A stretch of DNA of 64,000 nucleotides from Niallia taxi (lineage in GTDB: Bacteria; Bacillota; Bacilli; Bacillales; Cytobacillaceae): positions 744,001 to 808,000 of the forward strand of contig NZ_RZTZ01000002.1 of the NCBI RefSeq assembly GCF_004005475.1, in the 5' to 3' direction. The translations under genes were made by a program, and so were the position numbers. The number at the start of each line of letters is the position of its first letter. The stretch's first letter is position 1. A model generated the notes under the pieces. It had not been told where the DNA came from, searched no databases, and saw only the letters and a program-made list of their open reading frames with translations. Positions 53,160 through 62,183 of this stretch are shown here, in pieces.

Positions 53160-53630
53160 GTGAGCTATGTATCTGATTTAAGAAAATTAGTTGGTAGACA
53201 CCCAATTATTACGGTCGGTGCGACCATCATTATTGTGAATGAGCAGGGAGAAATTCTATTTCAGCATCGGTCCGATACACTTGATTGGGGGTTGCCGGGA
53301 GGAGCAATAGAGCTAACAGAAACACTAGAAGAAACTGCATGGCGAGAGTTAAAGGAAGAAACAGGTCTTTTGGCAGAAGAGTTTACGTTAATTGCTGCTT
53401 TTTCAGGGCCAGATTATTACTTCCGTTATCCAAATGGTGATGAGACATATAGTGTGATACATTTGTATCACGGAAAAAGGGTAAGTGGCCAGCTTGAATT
53501 GACTGATGGAGAAAGCTTGGATCTTCAATACTTCGCAAAAGACAAACTACCTGAAAAGATAGAAAAGCGAGCGAAAGCTTTATTAAATGCTGCAGGTGAA
53601 AAGCTTTGGAAGCTTGAATCTTCTTTTTAA
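53160..53630 (+). CDS. Nudix hydrolase
   Basis: 156 residues, GTG start behind AAAGGAGG. The Nudix box is complete: G, five residues, E, seven residues, REL-x-EE-x-G in GAIELTETLEETAWRELKEE followed by TGLL. Nudix enzymes use Mg or Mn to cleave nucleoside diphosphates linked to other groups. The opening VGATIIIVNEQGEILFQHRS and DWGLPGG are typical of MutT-like members. Substrate unknown; single gene. Confidence 0.92.
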   Translation: MSYVSDLRKLVGRHPIITVGATIIIVNEQGEILFQHRSDTLDWGLPGGAIELTETLEETAWRELKEETGLLAEEFTLIAAFSGPDYYFRYPNGDETYSVIHLYHGKRVSGQLELTDGESLDLQYFAKDKLPEKIEKRAKALLNAAGEKLWKLESSF

Positions 53631-53929
53631 AAAAGGAGGAAGGGAAATGGAATAAGTTAAATTTATAATTTAAAATGTATTAGACGTCTTTTTAATCATC
53701 AAATCAAATCATCCTAGTTCCTTGTATGTGTTTTTTGTTGTACTTGTAATTGGATATATTATCTATGATTCTATTACAGCTCCAAAAAGAAATAGTAAAT
53801 AAACACATTACTTTATGGTCATTCAAGAGTCTCGTAAAGGCTCTTTTTTTGTTTCAGCTTGATTAGATGAACATGCGAAATTAATATATAATAGTAAAAA
53901 ATACTTTATACATTGTTTAGGAGAATAAA
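53631..53929. other. Intergenic stretch with a hydrophobic mini-frame and a terminator
   Basis: No supported gene. A frame reads LYVFFVVLVIGYIIYDSITA, then PKRNSK, ending at a TAA near 53801; it looks like one membrane helix but has no ribosome site, so it may be a gene remnant. AAGAG / CTCTT with a T-run ends at 53850, consistent with a former short gene. Confidence 0.35.
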
Positions 53930-54379
53930 ATGAATTGGACAATAAAAGCATTTAATGAGTTAACAGCAAATGAGGTCTACACTATTTTACAAGAAAGAAC
54001 AGCTGTGTTTGTTGTCGAGCAAAACTGTCCTTATTTAGAGGTGGATGGGAAAGACATACAGTCCTTTCATCTTCTTGCAGAAAAGAATGGAGAAATTGCC
54101 GCGTATTGCAGAGTTTTGCCTGCCGGAATTTCTTATGAGAAAGCATCAATTGGCAGGGTGCTTGTTAAAAAAGAATACAGAGGATATGGTCTAGCATATG
54201 AATTGCTGAATAAGGCGATTGCGTTTATAAGAGATGAATTAAAGGAGCCTGCCATTCAAATTTCAGCACAAAGCCATTTAGAAAAATTTTATGCTTCCTT
54301 CGGCTTTCAAGCCACCTCTAATGAGTACTTGGAGGATGATATTCCTCATATTGATATGCTGCTTTTCTTTGCAGAATAA
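53930..54379 (+). CDS. GNAT acetyltransferase, ElaA family
   Basis: 149 residues. ElaA pattern: ERTAVFVVEQNCPYLEVDGKD near the N-terminus, the acetyl-CoA loop IGRVLVKKEYRGYGLAYELL and ISAQSHLEKFYASFGF. Transfers acetyl from acetyl-CoA to an unknown amine. ATG behind TAGGAG. Single gene; downstream sequence is a remnant of another gene. Confidence 0.9.
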   Translation: MNWTIKAFNELTANEVYTILQERTAVFVVEQNCPYLEVDGKDIQSFHLLAEKNGEIAAYCRVLPAGISYEKASIGRVLVKKEYRGYGLAYELLNKAIAFIRDELKEPAIQISAQSHLEKFYASFGFQATSNEYLEDDIPHIDMLLFFAE

Positions 54380-54398
54380 TAGATTCCTGTATAGAAGA

Positions 54399-54539
54399 GG
54401 AGGGGAAGAGGGTGAATCTTGGGAGCTTTATGATCCTATTGACAAGAACTTCTCCCCGTACGGAAGCCATTTAATCAACAGCTATTGTCATGCATGGAGC
54501 TGTACACCGACATATTTAATCAGAAAATATGATTTATAA
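54399..54539 (+). pseudogene. C-terminal remnant of a six-hairpin glycosidase
   Basis: Open frame ending at TAA 54537-54539 encodes SWELYDPIDKNFSPYGSHLI followed by NSYCHAWSCTPTYLIRKYDL. The WE-YDP, SPYG and SYCHAWSCTPTYLIR elements resemble the C-terminus of (alpha/alpha)6 glycosidases such as GH78-like enzymes. No start codon or upstream barrel remains, and a terminator follows, so a large gene was probably deleted down to its tail. Not derived from the intact GH78 gene at 41111, whose C-terminus differs. Confidence 0.6.
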
Positions 54540-54543
54540 GAGG

Positions 54544-54580
54544 AAAGAGACAATCACTAGCGATTGCCTCTTTTTTTTCA
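54544..54580 (+). terminator. Terminator left behind the glycosidase remnant
   Basis: AAAGAGACAATC / GATTGCCTCTTT with one mismatch, then eight T. Confidence 0.85.
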
Positions 54581-54662
54581 TAGAAAACTAGATAAAGTAT
54601 ATCTTATCCTCCGCTATTATGGTAATTTAAAATATAGAAAAATATGCAAATTGAGGTGGAAA

Positions 54663-55214
54663 ATGGATTCGGAATGGAAGGCGATTTTACGGTTTTTAGG
54701 CATTTCGTTTTATGCTCTATATTATACAGGCTGTTTTATTATCATTAAAGCGTCTCTATCAACCTATAATATTGTAAATATAACAATACTAGTTTTGCCG
54801 ATACTTATTGTTTTGCTTATGAATTATCTTAGGGAAAAACGCCAAAAGACAACTACATTTAAATATAGGAAAGCAGTGCTTCTATATAGCATTGCTCCAA
54901 TTATTTGTTTTTACCTGCTAACAGTTAATGAATATAAAGCTATTTTCACTGCTGAAAAATGGCTGGAGCAGGAGACAGAAAGAACCTTTATGATAGATAA
55001 TTTATTAAAGGAGCATCCTTTAGAGGGCAAACAGAAAAAAGACATAGTTGCCCTGTTAGGAAAAGAAACAGCAGAAGCATATTTTAAAGAAAAGGATAAT
55101 TTGGTCTACCTGCTCGGTGCTGAACGTGGTTTTATTTCAATGGACACTGAGTGGCTTATTATTCATTTTAATGATGACAACATTGCAGATAAGGTGGAGG
55201 TAGTATCCTCTTAA
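54663..55214 (+). CDS. Membrane protein with BamE/SmpA-like external domain
   Basis: 183 residues from ATG 54663, set by GAGGTGG; the frame is open upstream to 54564 but lacks a ribosome site and overlaps the terminator. About three helices (AILRFLGISFYALYYTGCFII; VNITILVLPILIVLLM; KAVLLYSIAPIICFYLLTV). The C-terminal 70 residues (KKDIVALLGKETAEAYF, LVYLLGAERGFISMDTEWLI) follow the small BamE/SmpA-like pattern with a GFISxDxEWLxI ending. Function unknown; single gene with a terminator. Confidence 0.72.
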   Translation: MDSEWKAILRFLGISFYALYYTGCFIIIKASLSTYNIVNITILVLPILIVLLMNYLREKRQKTTTFKYRKAVLLYSIAPIICFYLLTVNEYKAIFTAEKWLEQETERTFMIDNLLKEHPLEGKQKKDIVALLGKETAEAYFKEKDNLVYLLGAERGFISMDTEWLIIHFNDDNIADKVEVVSS

Positions 55215-55284
55215 TAGAACTTTAGAAATATTAGTTTTTCTTACACCTGATGCTCTGCATAATTTCCCTAGATATAAGACTGTA

Positions 55285-55318
55285 AAGCATGGTTTAATAG
55301 TGAACCATGCTTTTTTTT
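55285..55318 (+). terminator. Intrinsic terminator
   Basis: AAGCATGGTT / AACCATGCTT with an 8-base loop and a T-run. Confidence 0.92.
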
Positions 55319-55590
55319 GTTAGATAAGTAGTAAAGCGTATACATTCAGTGTCAATGTTAATCATTTTTTTAAATTAAAGCGCTAATCACATGATATACT
55401 TAATAAAAAGCGGGAAGGAGGCAGATAACCAATTTGCTATGCTGCCTAACGGAATAACATGAAAGCGTTTTTTTGCAACTTACGTACATACATAGGTTGG
55501 AGCATTCATTCCTTTTAACTGAAATTACATGTATCTGCTTCAAAGCCAACACATACTTAACACATCTTTTCACTGGCAGGGGGTATATCA
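55319..55590. other. Upstream region of the two-component genes
   Basis: No gene seen. TGAAAGCGTTTTTT (55460-55473) fits 12 of 14 positions of a cre site, and TTAAAGCGCTAATC near 55374 is a weaker match. The region must hold the promoter of the response-regulator gene; GCAGGGGG serves as its ribosome site. Confidence 0.4.
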
Positions 55591-56346
55591 ATGGCAATAG
55601 AACGAGGCCGATTGCTGATTGTAGATGATGAAATATTGATAAGGCAGGGGATTAAGCATTACATCAATTGGGAACAGGAAGGTTTTGACATTGTCGGGGA
55701 AGCTGCACATGGGAAGGAAGCACTTGAACTGATTGAGGTTGTTAAACCAGATATAATCCTTACAGACATTGTCATGCCTATTATGGATGGCGAAGAGCTG
55801 ACGAGAATATTGAAGGAAAAATATCCTCAAATTGGAGTGATTGTCTTAAGCAGTTTTGGGGATTTTGATTACGTCCGTTCCACATTTCAAAATGGTGTGC
55901 TCGATTATATTCTTAAACCAAAGCTTAATTCGGACAGCTTACTGACGGCTTTAAGAAAAATGAAGCAGCAAATAGCTGGGCAAAAGCTGTCGGAAATGAA
56001 CGAAGGAAATTCTTATATAAAACAGGCGATTCGTAAAATGCTGTCAGGCTATGACGTAGAAAAACATGGCGAGAAAATAGCTGCCGTATTTCCAGCCGGA
56101 ACTTATTGGTTAGCTGCCATTCAAACCACGGGCGAGCAAGCACAGATGGATACTTTCAAAACAGAAATAATCGGTGGTTTGAAAGGAAGAGGCTTTACAT
56201 GCTTTATGGAAAAGGACATTGCCATTATTAATGGCCATGATGTGGAGCAATTACAAGCTTTTTTTGAAGAAATGACTTGCGTGCATATGGAGTTGCGTAT
56301 TGTTTTAACAGATTCATTCGATGACTTTACATTAATCGGCAAGTAG
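55591..56346 (+). CDS. YesN-type response regulator, receiver half (cut by an in-frame TAG)
   Basis: 251 residues before the TAG. Receiver domain at about 6-125: acidic pair Asp12/Asp13 (VDDE), phospho-acceptor Asp59 (LTDIVMP), Thr/Ser switch (VLSSFGDF) and Lys near 109 (LKPK). From about 150 comes the middle region typical of YesN/AraC-type regulators, still intact at the stop. Normal family members run to about 500 residues and end in two helix-turn-helix motifs, which here lie in the same frame directly after the stop (56347-57102). Made alone, this half would receive phosphate but could not bind DNA. Confidence 0.85.
   Translation: MAIERGRLLIVDDEILIRQGIKHYINWEQEGFDIVGEAAHGKEALELIEVVKPDIILTDIVMPIMDGEELTRILKEKYPQIGVIVLSSFGDFDYVRSTFQNGVLDYILKPKLNSDSLLTALRKMKQQIAGQKLSEMNEGNSYIKQAIRKMLSGYDVEKHGEKIAAVFPAGTYWLAAIQTTGEQAQMDTFKTEIIGGLKGRGFTCFMEKDIAIINGHDVEQLQAFFEEMTCVHMELRIVLTDSFDDFTLIGK
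56344..56346 (+). other. In-frame amber codon splitting the response-regulator gene
   Basis: Sequence ATC GGC AAG TAG TAT AAA GAT ACA TTA: the frame before and after the TAG is the same and both sides read as one YesN-like protein (FTLIGK, stop, YKDTL). One C-to-T change from CAG (Gln) would explain it. No frameshift is needed. Confidence 0.9.
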
Positions 56347-56361
56347 TATAAAGATACATTA

Positions 56362-57102
56362 GTGAAATTAATAAATACTAGATTTTATTTTCCAGAAATT
56401 CCTGTTTTAACAATACAAGTTCTTTCTAAGGAAATCCCTGAATTAGAAGCATTTCACCTAGATTGGTTTATAAGTGAGTTTAAAAGTAAACGCTTTGATA
56501 CGGCTTTATCATATGTAGAAGAGTATGCTGCAAATATTTCTGGTAATTTCAAGCTTGATGTTTATGAATACAAGTCTTTTTTCAGCAATATTATCTTTAA
56601 TATTACAATTTTACTTGGAAATATGGATTATGAAGTAAAAAAACTGGAGCAGGAAAAATATACGTATTTGCGCGGAATCGAGGAAGCGGCAACTGCTGAT
56701 CAAGTAGGGCTACAACTGCAGCGATTTTTGATAGAAGCGAAAAGATCGATTGATGTGATGCTTGAACAGCCAGACAGTATAAATATAAAAAGAATTATTT
56801 CCTATCTAAATGAACATTTTCAAGAACAGCTGACACTAACAAATGTAGCAAATCACTTTCACTTTAATCCATCCTATTTGTCCAGTTATTTTTCCACACA
56901 TATGAAGGAAGGCTTTAGTGAATATCTTAACAGAGTGAGGATTGAAGAGGCGTCTAAGCTTCTTACGGCAGGAACGGAGCCAATTTCGGAGATTAGTGGC
57001 ATTGTCGGTTATTCTGATCACAGTTATTTCTGTAAGGTATTCAAAAAAATGAAAGGGCTATCACCAAGTCAATTTAGACGTAAACAATGGGTGGAGAAGT
57101 GA
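56362..57102 (+). CDS. YesN-type response regulator, AraC-like DNA-binding half
   Basis: Frame reopens at once after the TAG (56347); the first possible start is GTG 56362 but no ribosome site precedes it. 246 residues: the remainder of the middle domain (KLINTRFYFPE, LDWFISEFKSKRFDTALSYVEE), then two helix-turn-helix motifs at about 145-240 (LTLTNVANHFHFNPSYLSSYF; ISEISGIVGYSDHSYFCKVF). As a free piece it would be a DNA-binding protein without a receiver. Together with 55591-56346 it makes one 503-codon gene. Either a recent nonsense mutation or a sequencing error; read-through is less likely. Confidence 0.8.
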   Translation: MKLINTRFYFPEIPVLTIQVLSKEIPELEAFHLDWFISEFKSKRFDTALSYVEEYAANISGNFKLDVYEYKSFFSNIIFNITILLGNMDYEVKKLEQEKYTYLRGIEEAATADQVGLQLQRFLIEAKRSIDVMLEQPDSINIKRIISYLNEHFQEQLTLTNVANHFHFNPSYLSSYFSTHMKEGFSEYLNRVRIEEASKLLTAGTEPISEISGIVGYSDHSYFCKVFKKMKGLSPSQFRRKQWVEK

Positions 57103-57112
57103 TGATTAAAAG

Positions 57113-58879
57113 ATGAAACTTATTCCGGAACGATTTAAACACAGCAATCTATTCATCACCATGTCACTAATTACAGTCATTATAATTATCATCGTTTCCA
57201 TTACCATAACATGGACAACAATACGCATGAGTGAACAATTCTTTTTTGAAAAGTTCAGCATTACAAATGCCAAGGTTATGGACCAAGTGAAGGATAGCTA
57301 TGAGAAATATCATTACTCTGTCGTAATTGCTTCTAATAATTTACAGCAAAGCATTACTATAAGAGACATGCTGACAGAGAAAAAAGAATCTAATATCGAG
57401 AGGTTTCAGTCCATATACGGCCTGAGTGAGCTTATTCGGCGAATTGAACCTAATCTAGCTGCATATGAGGTTGGGATAATGGTAGCAGGGGAAAACGGTT
57501 TAAGCTATGCAACAAATGACAGGTCCATTTGGCCAATTACAGATGAAGAGCTGGATAAAAGCAGTTTAGCTAAACAAACAGCCCAAACTCCATTTAAGCT
57601 GCAATATCATTATGATTGGCGTCCTAGCAACGATTCAGGCAGTTATCTTGTTGCTTCTAAGGCATTAGTGAATCGTGCTGGTGAGCAATATGGGGCAGCA
57701 TATATATCTATACGTGAAAGTGATTTTCGCAAGTTTTATTCGACCTACACTTCTCCAGGTAATAATGTTTTTTTAGTCGATAAAGCTGGTGTGATTGTTT
57801 CAAGCAGCCTCACAGAACAAATCGGCAAACACTCAAGTGAGCTGAAGGATTATGAAAAGCAGATTGGAACCACTGAAAATAATGATTACGTAATTGGCGA
57901 TTTCCTAGGAAGAGAACAAATTATTATGATGGAATATATACCTTTCTTTGATATGTATATGTTTAATATTATCGATAAAGATACAGCGTTTGGGAATTTA
58001 ATAGATAAGAAAAAGATTTTGCTCATTTCGATGGGGATCGTGATTGTAGCACTATTTATCGTTTTGCTTGCTTCAAGACGGCTAACTAACTCTCTGTCTA
58101 GTCTTGTAAGACAAATTGAAAGTGCATCAGAATACGATTTTGATGAATATGTATCCGTTTCTGGCACATATGAAACACGAAAAATCGGCATTGCCTTTAA
58201 TTCGATGCTCGATGAATTGCATGAATATGTCGATCAGCTTGTTCTGTCACAGAAACAGCGCCGAAATGCCGAGCTTGCTGCATTGCAGCAGCAAATCAAC
58301 CCTCACTTTCTTTATAATACTTTAGCATCCATTAAATTTATCGCAAGTCAAGGCAATATCGCTGAAACAGATGCAATGATTAACTCCTTAATCTCATTAT
58401 TACAAAACACGATTGGAAATGTCAGTGAGACGATAACAGTAGAACAAGAAATGACTAATTTGCGTAACTACGTTTTTATTAATGAAAAACGATACGGTAA
58501 TAAGATTAAGGTTAATTACTTTATTGCACCAGATTGTGCTGATAATCTTGTCCCAAAGCTGATACTGCAGCCATTCGTTGAAAATGCTTTTTTTCATGGA
58601 TTTATTGAAAAGCAGGAGGGCTATATCCATATTCTGATTTGGCAGGAGGATGGCAGCTTAATCTGTGAGGTTGTTGATAATGGCGATGGCATGGAGGCGA
58701 CATGCAGCTTAAAACAGCAAACAAAGAAGAAGCAGCAGCTTTTTTCTGGAATAGGGATAACAAATGTTCATGAACGAATTAAGCTTATTTATGGGGAGCC
58801 ATATGGTGTAGAAATTACAAGTGAGCTTAAAGAAGGAACAAAGATCAGAATAACCATGCCGATACAAAAAAAATCCTAA
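57113..58879 (+). CDS. YesM-type sensor histidine kinase
   Basis: 588 residues. Helix 1 at about 15-37, an extracellular sensor domain of about 260 residues, helix 2 near 300-322 (LLISMGIVIVALFIVLLA), HAMP, then the short kinase core: phospho-His398 in NPHFLYNTLASI, N box LQPFVENAFFHG, G1 VVDNGDGME, G2 GIGITNVHERI. YesM-type kinases sense extracellular sugars and phosphorylate YesN-type regulators. It lies 10 bases after the regulator gene, reversed from the common yesM-yesN order. Next to a lactose-like ABC operon, so galactosides are the likely signal. Confidence 0.92.
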   Translation: MKLIPERFKHSNLFITMSLITVIIIIIVSITITWTTIRMSEQFFFEKFSITNAKVMDQVKDSYEKYHYSVVIASNNLQQSITIRDMLTEKKESNIERFQSIYGLSELIRRIEPNLAAYEVGIMVAGENGLSYATNDRSIWPITDEELDKSSLAKQTAQTPFKLQYHYDWRPSNDSGSYLVASKALVNRAGEQYGAAYISIRESDFRKFYSTYTSPGNNVFLVDKAGVIVSSSLTEQIGKHSSELKDYEKQIGTTENNDYVIGDFLGREQIIMMEYIPFFDMYMFNIIDKDTAFGNLIDKKKILLISMGIVIVALFIVLLASRRLTNSLSSLVRQIESASEYDFDEYVSVSGTYETRKIGIAFNSMLDELHEYVDQLVLSQKQRRNAELAALQQQINPHFLYNTLASIKFIASQGNIAETDAMINSLISLLQNTIGNVSETITVEQEMTNLRNYVFINEKRYGNKIKVNYFIAPDCADNLVPKLILQPFVENAFFHGFIEKQEGYIHILIWQEDGSLICEVVDNGDGMEATCSLKQQTKKKQQLFSGIGITNVHERIKLIYGEPYGVEITSELKEGTKIRITMPIQKKS

Positions 58880-58994
58880 AATCTAAAAGAAATCCAAATG
58901 CAAAAATGAAAACGAATTCATATTCTTGAAATAATACAAAAACAAAAAAATATCTTCCTAACGGTTTTCCCAAGCAGGATGCTAACATAATAAG

Positions 58995-59014
58995 TGTAAG
59001 TGATAACGCTTACA
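58995..59014 (+). promoter_or_regulatory. cre site and dyad upstream of the ABC operon
   Basis: TGATAACGCTTACA (59001-59014) matches the cre consensus at 13 of 14 positions; the wider TGTAAG ... CTTACA forms a dyad. About 30 bases upstream of the binding-protein start. Confidence 0.75.
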
Positions 59015-59043
59015 AAAAAAGAATGGTACTTGGGGGGAAATGG

Positions 59044-60333
59044 ATGAAAAAGCTACTTGCATTGATTTTAGCCAGCATCCTGCTTTTGGCAGCTTGTTCT
59101 TCTGGAGGCAATACAGAGGATGCATCTGGAGACGAAAAGGATACAAATAAAATTACGGTATGGGCATGGGATCCTAACTTTAATATTAAAGCAATGAATT
59201 TAGCGGTTGATGCATATGCATCCGAAAATTCCGACCTTGATATTCAAGTAATTGAAAATGCTCAAGATGACATTATTCAAAAGCTTAATACATCTTTAAG
59301 CTCTGGCACAACAAAGGGTTTGCCAAACATCGTTTTGATTGAAGATTATCGTGCACAAAGCTTTCTACAAGCATATCCAGATATGTTCTATGAATTGACT
59401 GACAGCTTTAAGCAAGATGATTTTGCTCAGTATAAAATTGCTCCTACAAGTGTTGAAGGAAAAAATTATGGTTTGCCATTTGATACTGGGGTTGCAGGTT
59501 TGTATGTCAGAACAGATTACTTAGAAGAAGCAGGCTATACGGTTGATGATATTAAGGATGTCGACTGGAATAAATATATTGAAATTGGCAAAAAGGTGAA
59601 GGAAGTAACAGGCAAAAACATGATTACACAAGATCCAAATGATCTTGGTTTAATTCGCATGATGATTCAATCTGCTGGTTCTTGGTATACGAAGGAAGAT
59701 GGCGTAACACCTAACTTAGCTGGTAACGAAGCATTGAAAAAGGCTTTCGAAACATATAAAGCCCTTTTAGATGCAGATATCGTCACACCTGTTTCAGACT
59801 GGAGTCAATTTTTGGCAGGCTTTAACAGTGGTGATATTGCGACAGTGCCAACAGGCAACTGGATAACTCCATCTGTTAAAGCAGAAAGCTCACAGTCAGG
59901 AAAATGGGGTGTAGTTTCCTTGCCGCGCTTGCCTGATGTGGAAGGCTCTGTTAACTCTTCAAATCTTGGCGGAAGCTCCTGGTATGTTCTGAACGTTCCT
60001 GGTAAAGAGAAGGCAGCTGAATTCCTTGCCAAAACATTTGGCTCTAATGTTGATTTCTACCAAACGCTTAATAAAGAAGTAGGTGCAATTGGAACTTATT
60101 CTCCTGCTGTTGAAGGGGATGCCTATCAAGAAGCAGATGATTTCTTTGGCGGACAGCAAGTAACGGCTGATTTTGCGAAATGGACAGAACAAATTCCGCA
60201 AATAAATTATGGTTTGCACACATATGCCATTGAAGACCTACTTGTGGTAGAGGCACAAAACTACTTGAAAGGCAAAGACATTGATAAAGCCCTTGAGGAT
60301 GCACAAGCACAAGCAGAGGCGCAAATCAAATAA
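59044..60333 (+). CDS. Sugar-binding lipoprotein, LacE-like
   Basis: 429 residues from ATG 59044 (GGGGGG upstream). Signal peptide with lipobox LLLAAC. The mature part (VWAWDPNFNIKAMNLAVDAY, LPNIVLIEDYRAQ, YGLPFDTGVAGLYVRTDYLE) recalls Agrobacterium LacE, the lactose-binding protein. It catches an oligosaccharide outside the cell for the permeases at 60428 and 61344. A hairpin behind it likely favours higher expression of the binding protein. No ATPase gene is in this unit; such systems borrow MsmX. Confidence 0.9.
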   Translation: MKKLLALILASILLLAACSSGGNTEDASGDEKDTNKITVWAWDPNFNIKAMNLAVDAYASENSDLDIQVIENAQDDIIQKLNTSLSSGTTKGLPNIVLIEDYRAQSFLQAYPDMFYELTDSFKQDDFAQYKIAPTSVEGKNYGLPFDTGVAGLYVRTDYLEEAGYTVDDIKDVDWNKYIEIGKKVKEVTGKNMITQDPNDLGLIRMMIQSAGSWYTKEDGVTPNLAGNEALKKAFETYKALLDADIVTPVSDWSQFLAGFNSGDIATVPTGNWITPSVKAESSQSGKWGVVSLPRLPDVEGSVNSSNLGGSSWYVLNVPGKEKAAEFLAKTFGSNVDFYQTLNKEVGAIGTYSPAVEGDAYQEADDFFGGQQVTADFAKWTEQIPQINYGLHTYAIEDLLVVEAQNYLKGKDIDKALEDAQAQAEAQIK

Positions 60334-60348
60334 ACTAGAGTAGTGATG

Positions 60349-60399
60349 AAAAAATGCAGCCTTACTTGGATTCAAAATTCCGTTTAAGGCTGCATTTTT
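60349..60399 (+). terminator. Hairpin between binding-protein and permease genes
   Basis: AAAAATGCAGCCTTA / TAAGGCTGCATTTTT with about a 20-base loop. T-rich 3' arm; likely a partial terminator or 3'-end stabiliser. Confidence 0.8.
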
Positions 60400-60427
60400 A
60401 TCAACTAGATGCAAGGAGTGTTGAGGT

Positions 60428-61351
60428 GTGATTCCAGCAAAAACCAATCAGAGTTTCCAGCCAGTAAAAACGTCAAGAAGCCTGCGAACAAAAAACACGG
60501 CAATAGGCTGGTCTTTTATAACGATTGCATCTGCAATGATTTGCTTGTTTTATTTTTATCCAATGGTTCAAGCATTTATTTTGTCATTGCAATCAGGAAC
60601 AGGCACAAATTTAACTTTTGTCGGCTTTGATAATTATGCACGCTTACTGAAGGACCCGACTTTTTTGACAACAGTAAAAAATACGGTTATTTATCTCATT
60701 ATTCAAGTTCCAGTGATGATTTTGCTTGCCTTATTCATCTCGGTTTTATTAAATGATAAAACATTAAAGTTTAAAGGTGTTTTCCGGACAGCTATTTTTC
60801 TTCCATGTGTCACGTCATTAGTTGCTTATTCTGTTATTTTTAAGTATTTATTTGGACTTGACGGCATTATTAATCTATTTTTGTTGAAGCTCTCCATTAT
60901 TTCGGAGCCGATCCAATGGCTGACAGATCCTTTTTGGGCAAAAATCGCCATTATCACCGCCATAACTTGGCGCTGGACTGGCTACAATATGATTTTCTAT
61001 TTATCTGCATTGCAAAATGTCGACCAATCCATTTACGAAGCTGCAAAAATGGATGGGGCATCAAGTATCCAAACCTTTTTCAAAATTACTATTCCGATGC
61101 TTAAGCCTATTATTTTATTCACTTCCATTACCTCCACAATTGGTACACTCCAGCTGTTTGATGAGGTCATGAATATTACACAGGGCGGCCCGGGGAATGC
61201 CACGATGTCGATTTCCCAGTATATTTATAACCTTTCATTTAAATATACTCCAGACTTTGGTTATGCAGCGACTGTCTCGTATGCGATTGTGATTATGATT
61301 GTAATTTTCTCTATCATCCAGTTTAAAGTGGCAGGTGATAAAAATGATTAA
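60428..61351 (+). CDS. Sugar ABC permease, LacF/GanP-like
   Basis: 307 residues, GTG start, AGGAG at 60414-60418. About six helices after a basic head (SFITIASAMICLFYFYPMVQ first). EAA loop SIYEAAKMDGASSIQTFFKITIPML. Carbohydrate-uptake permease (CUT1 type). Its last 8 bases overlap the next permease gene. Confidence 0.92.
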   Translation: MIPAKTNQSFQPVKTSRSLRTKNTAIGWSFITIASAMICLFYFYPMVQAFILSLQSGTGTNLTFVGFDNYARLLKDPTFLTTVKNTVIYLIIQVPVMILLALFISVLLNDKTLKFKGVFRTAIFLPCVTSLVAYSVIFKYLFGLDGIINLFLLKLSIISEPIQWLTDPFWAKIAIITAITWRWTGYNMIFYLSALQNVDQSIYEAAKMDGASSIQTFFKITIPMLKPIILFTSITSTIGTLQLFDEVMNITQGGPGNATMSISQYIYNLSFKYTPDFGYAATVSYAIVIMIVIFSIIQFKVAGDKND

Positions 61352-62162
61352 GAAAGTATTCAGCTATGGTTTTTTAACGATTGTATCCATTGTTTCTGTG
61401 TTCCCATTTTTGTGGATGATTGTCAGCTCCACAAATAAGTCAGTCGACGTCACACAGGGACGACTTTTACCAGGAAGTCATTTTATGGAGAACTTAAACA
61501 GTTTGCTTGAAACGGTTGAAATTGTTCCTGCTTTAATTAATTCTGGCAAAATATCAATCATTACAACAGTGCTTTCCCTGCTCATTGCATCGCTGGCAGG
61601 CTATGGATTTGAAGTTTATCGAAGCAAAATGAAGGACATGGTCTTTAATATTCTTTTATTGTCGATGATGATTCCGTTTGCAGCATTGATGGTTCCATTA
61701 TTCAGAATGTTTGGCATGATTTCACAAACTGCACCATATATAGGAATTGACACAGCGGCGGCTGTTATATTGCCAACAGTAACAACAGCCTTTTTGATTT
61801 TTTTCTTCCGTCAAAGCACAAAGATGTTTCCAAAGGATATTTTGGAGGCTGGCCGAATTGATGGTTTGACTGAATTGGGTTGTTTTTTCCGGATTTATGT
61901 ACCAACGATGAAAACAACCTATGCCGCTGCAGCAATAATAACCTTCATGGCAAGCTGGAACAGCTATTTATGGCCATTGGTCGTGCTACAGTCACCTGAA
62001 AACCAGACAGTTCCCTTATTAATTTCTGTACTTGGATCGAGTTACTCTCCAGATTTCGGTGTTATCATGACAGCAATTGTCATTGCAACATTACCAGCAG
62101 CATTTATTTTCTTCATTATGCAAAAGCATTTTGTTGCGGGCATGATGGGATCAGTGAAGTAG
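61344..62162 (+). CDS. Sugar ABC permease, LacG/GanQ-like
   Basis: 272 residues from ATG 61344 (AGGTG upstream, overlap of 8 bases with the preceding gene). About six helices; EAA loop DILEAGRIDGLTELGCFFRIYVPTM. Second half of the CUT1 channel, dimerising with the product of 60428. The C-terminus ends in QKHFVAGMMGSVK, typical of the family. Followed after 24 bases by the beta-galactosidase gene. Confidence 0.92.
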   Translation: MIKKVFSYGFLTIVSIVSVFPFLWMIVSSTNKSVDVTQGRLLPGSHFMENLNSLLETVEIVPALINSGKISIITTVLSLLIASLAGYGFEVYRSKMKDMVFNILLLSMMIPFAALMVPLFRMFGMISQTAPYIGIDTAAAVILPTVTTAFLIFFFRQSTKMFPKDILEAGRIDGLTELGCFFRIYVPTMKTTYAAAAIITFMASWNSYLWPLVVLQSPENQTVPLLISVLGSSYSPDFGVIMTAIVIATLPAAFIFFIMQKHFVAGMMGSVK

Positions 62163-62183
62163 TAAGCAATGGAAGGAGTTTAA

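Noticed and set aside
54291-54539. 82-codon frame as one gene
   Set aside because: Its start lies inside the GNAT gene in another frame; only the part after 54399 resembles a real protein tail, so it is listed as a remnant.
41111-54539. The 54399 remnant as a duplicate of the intact GH78 gene
   Set aside because: The C-terminus of the intact enzyme lacks the SYCHAWSCTPTYLIR element, so it is a different glycosidase.
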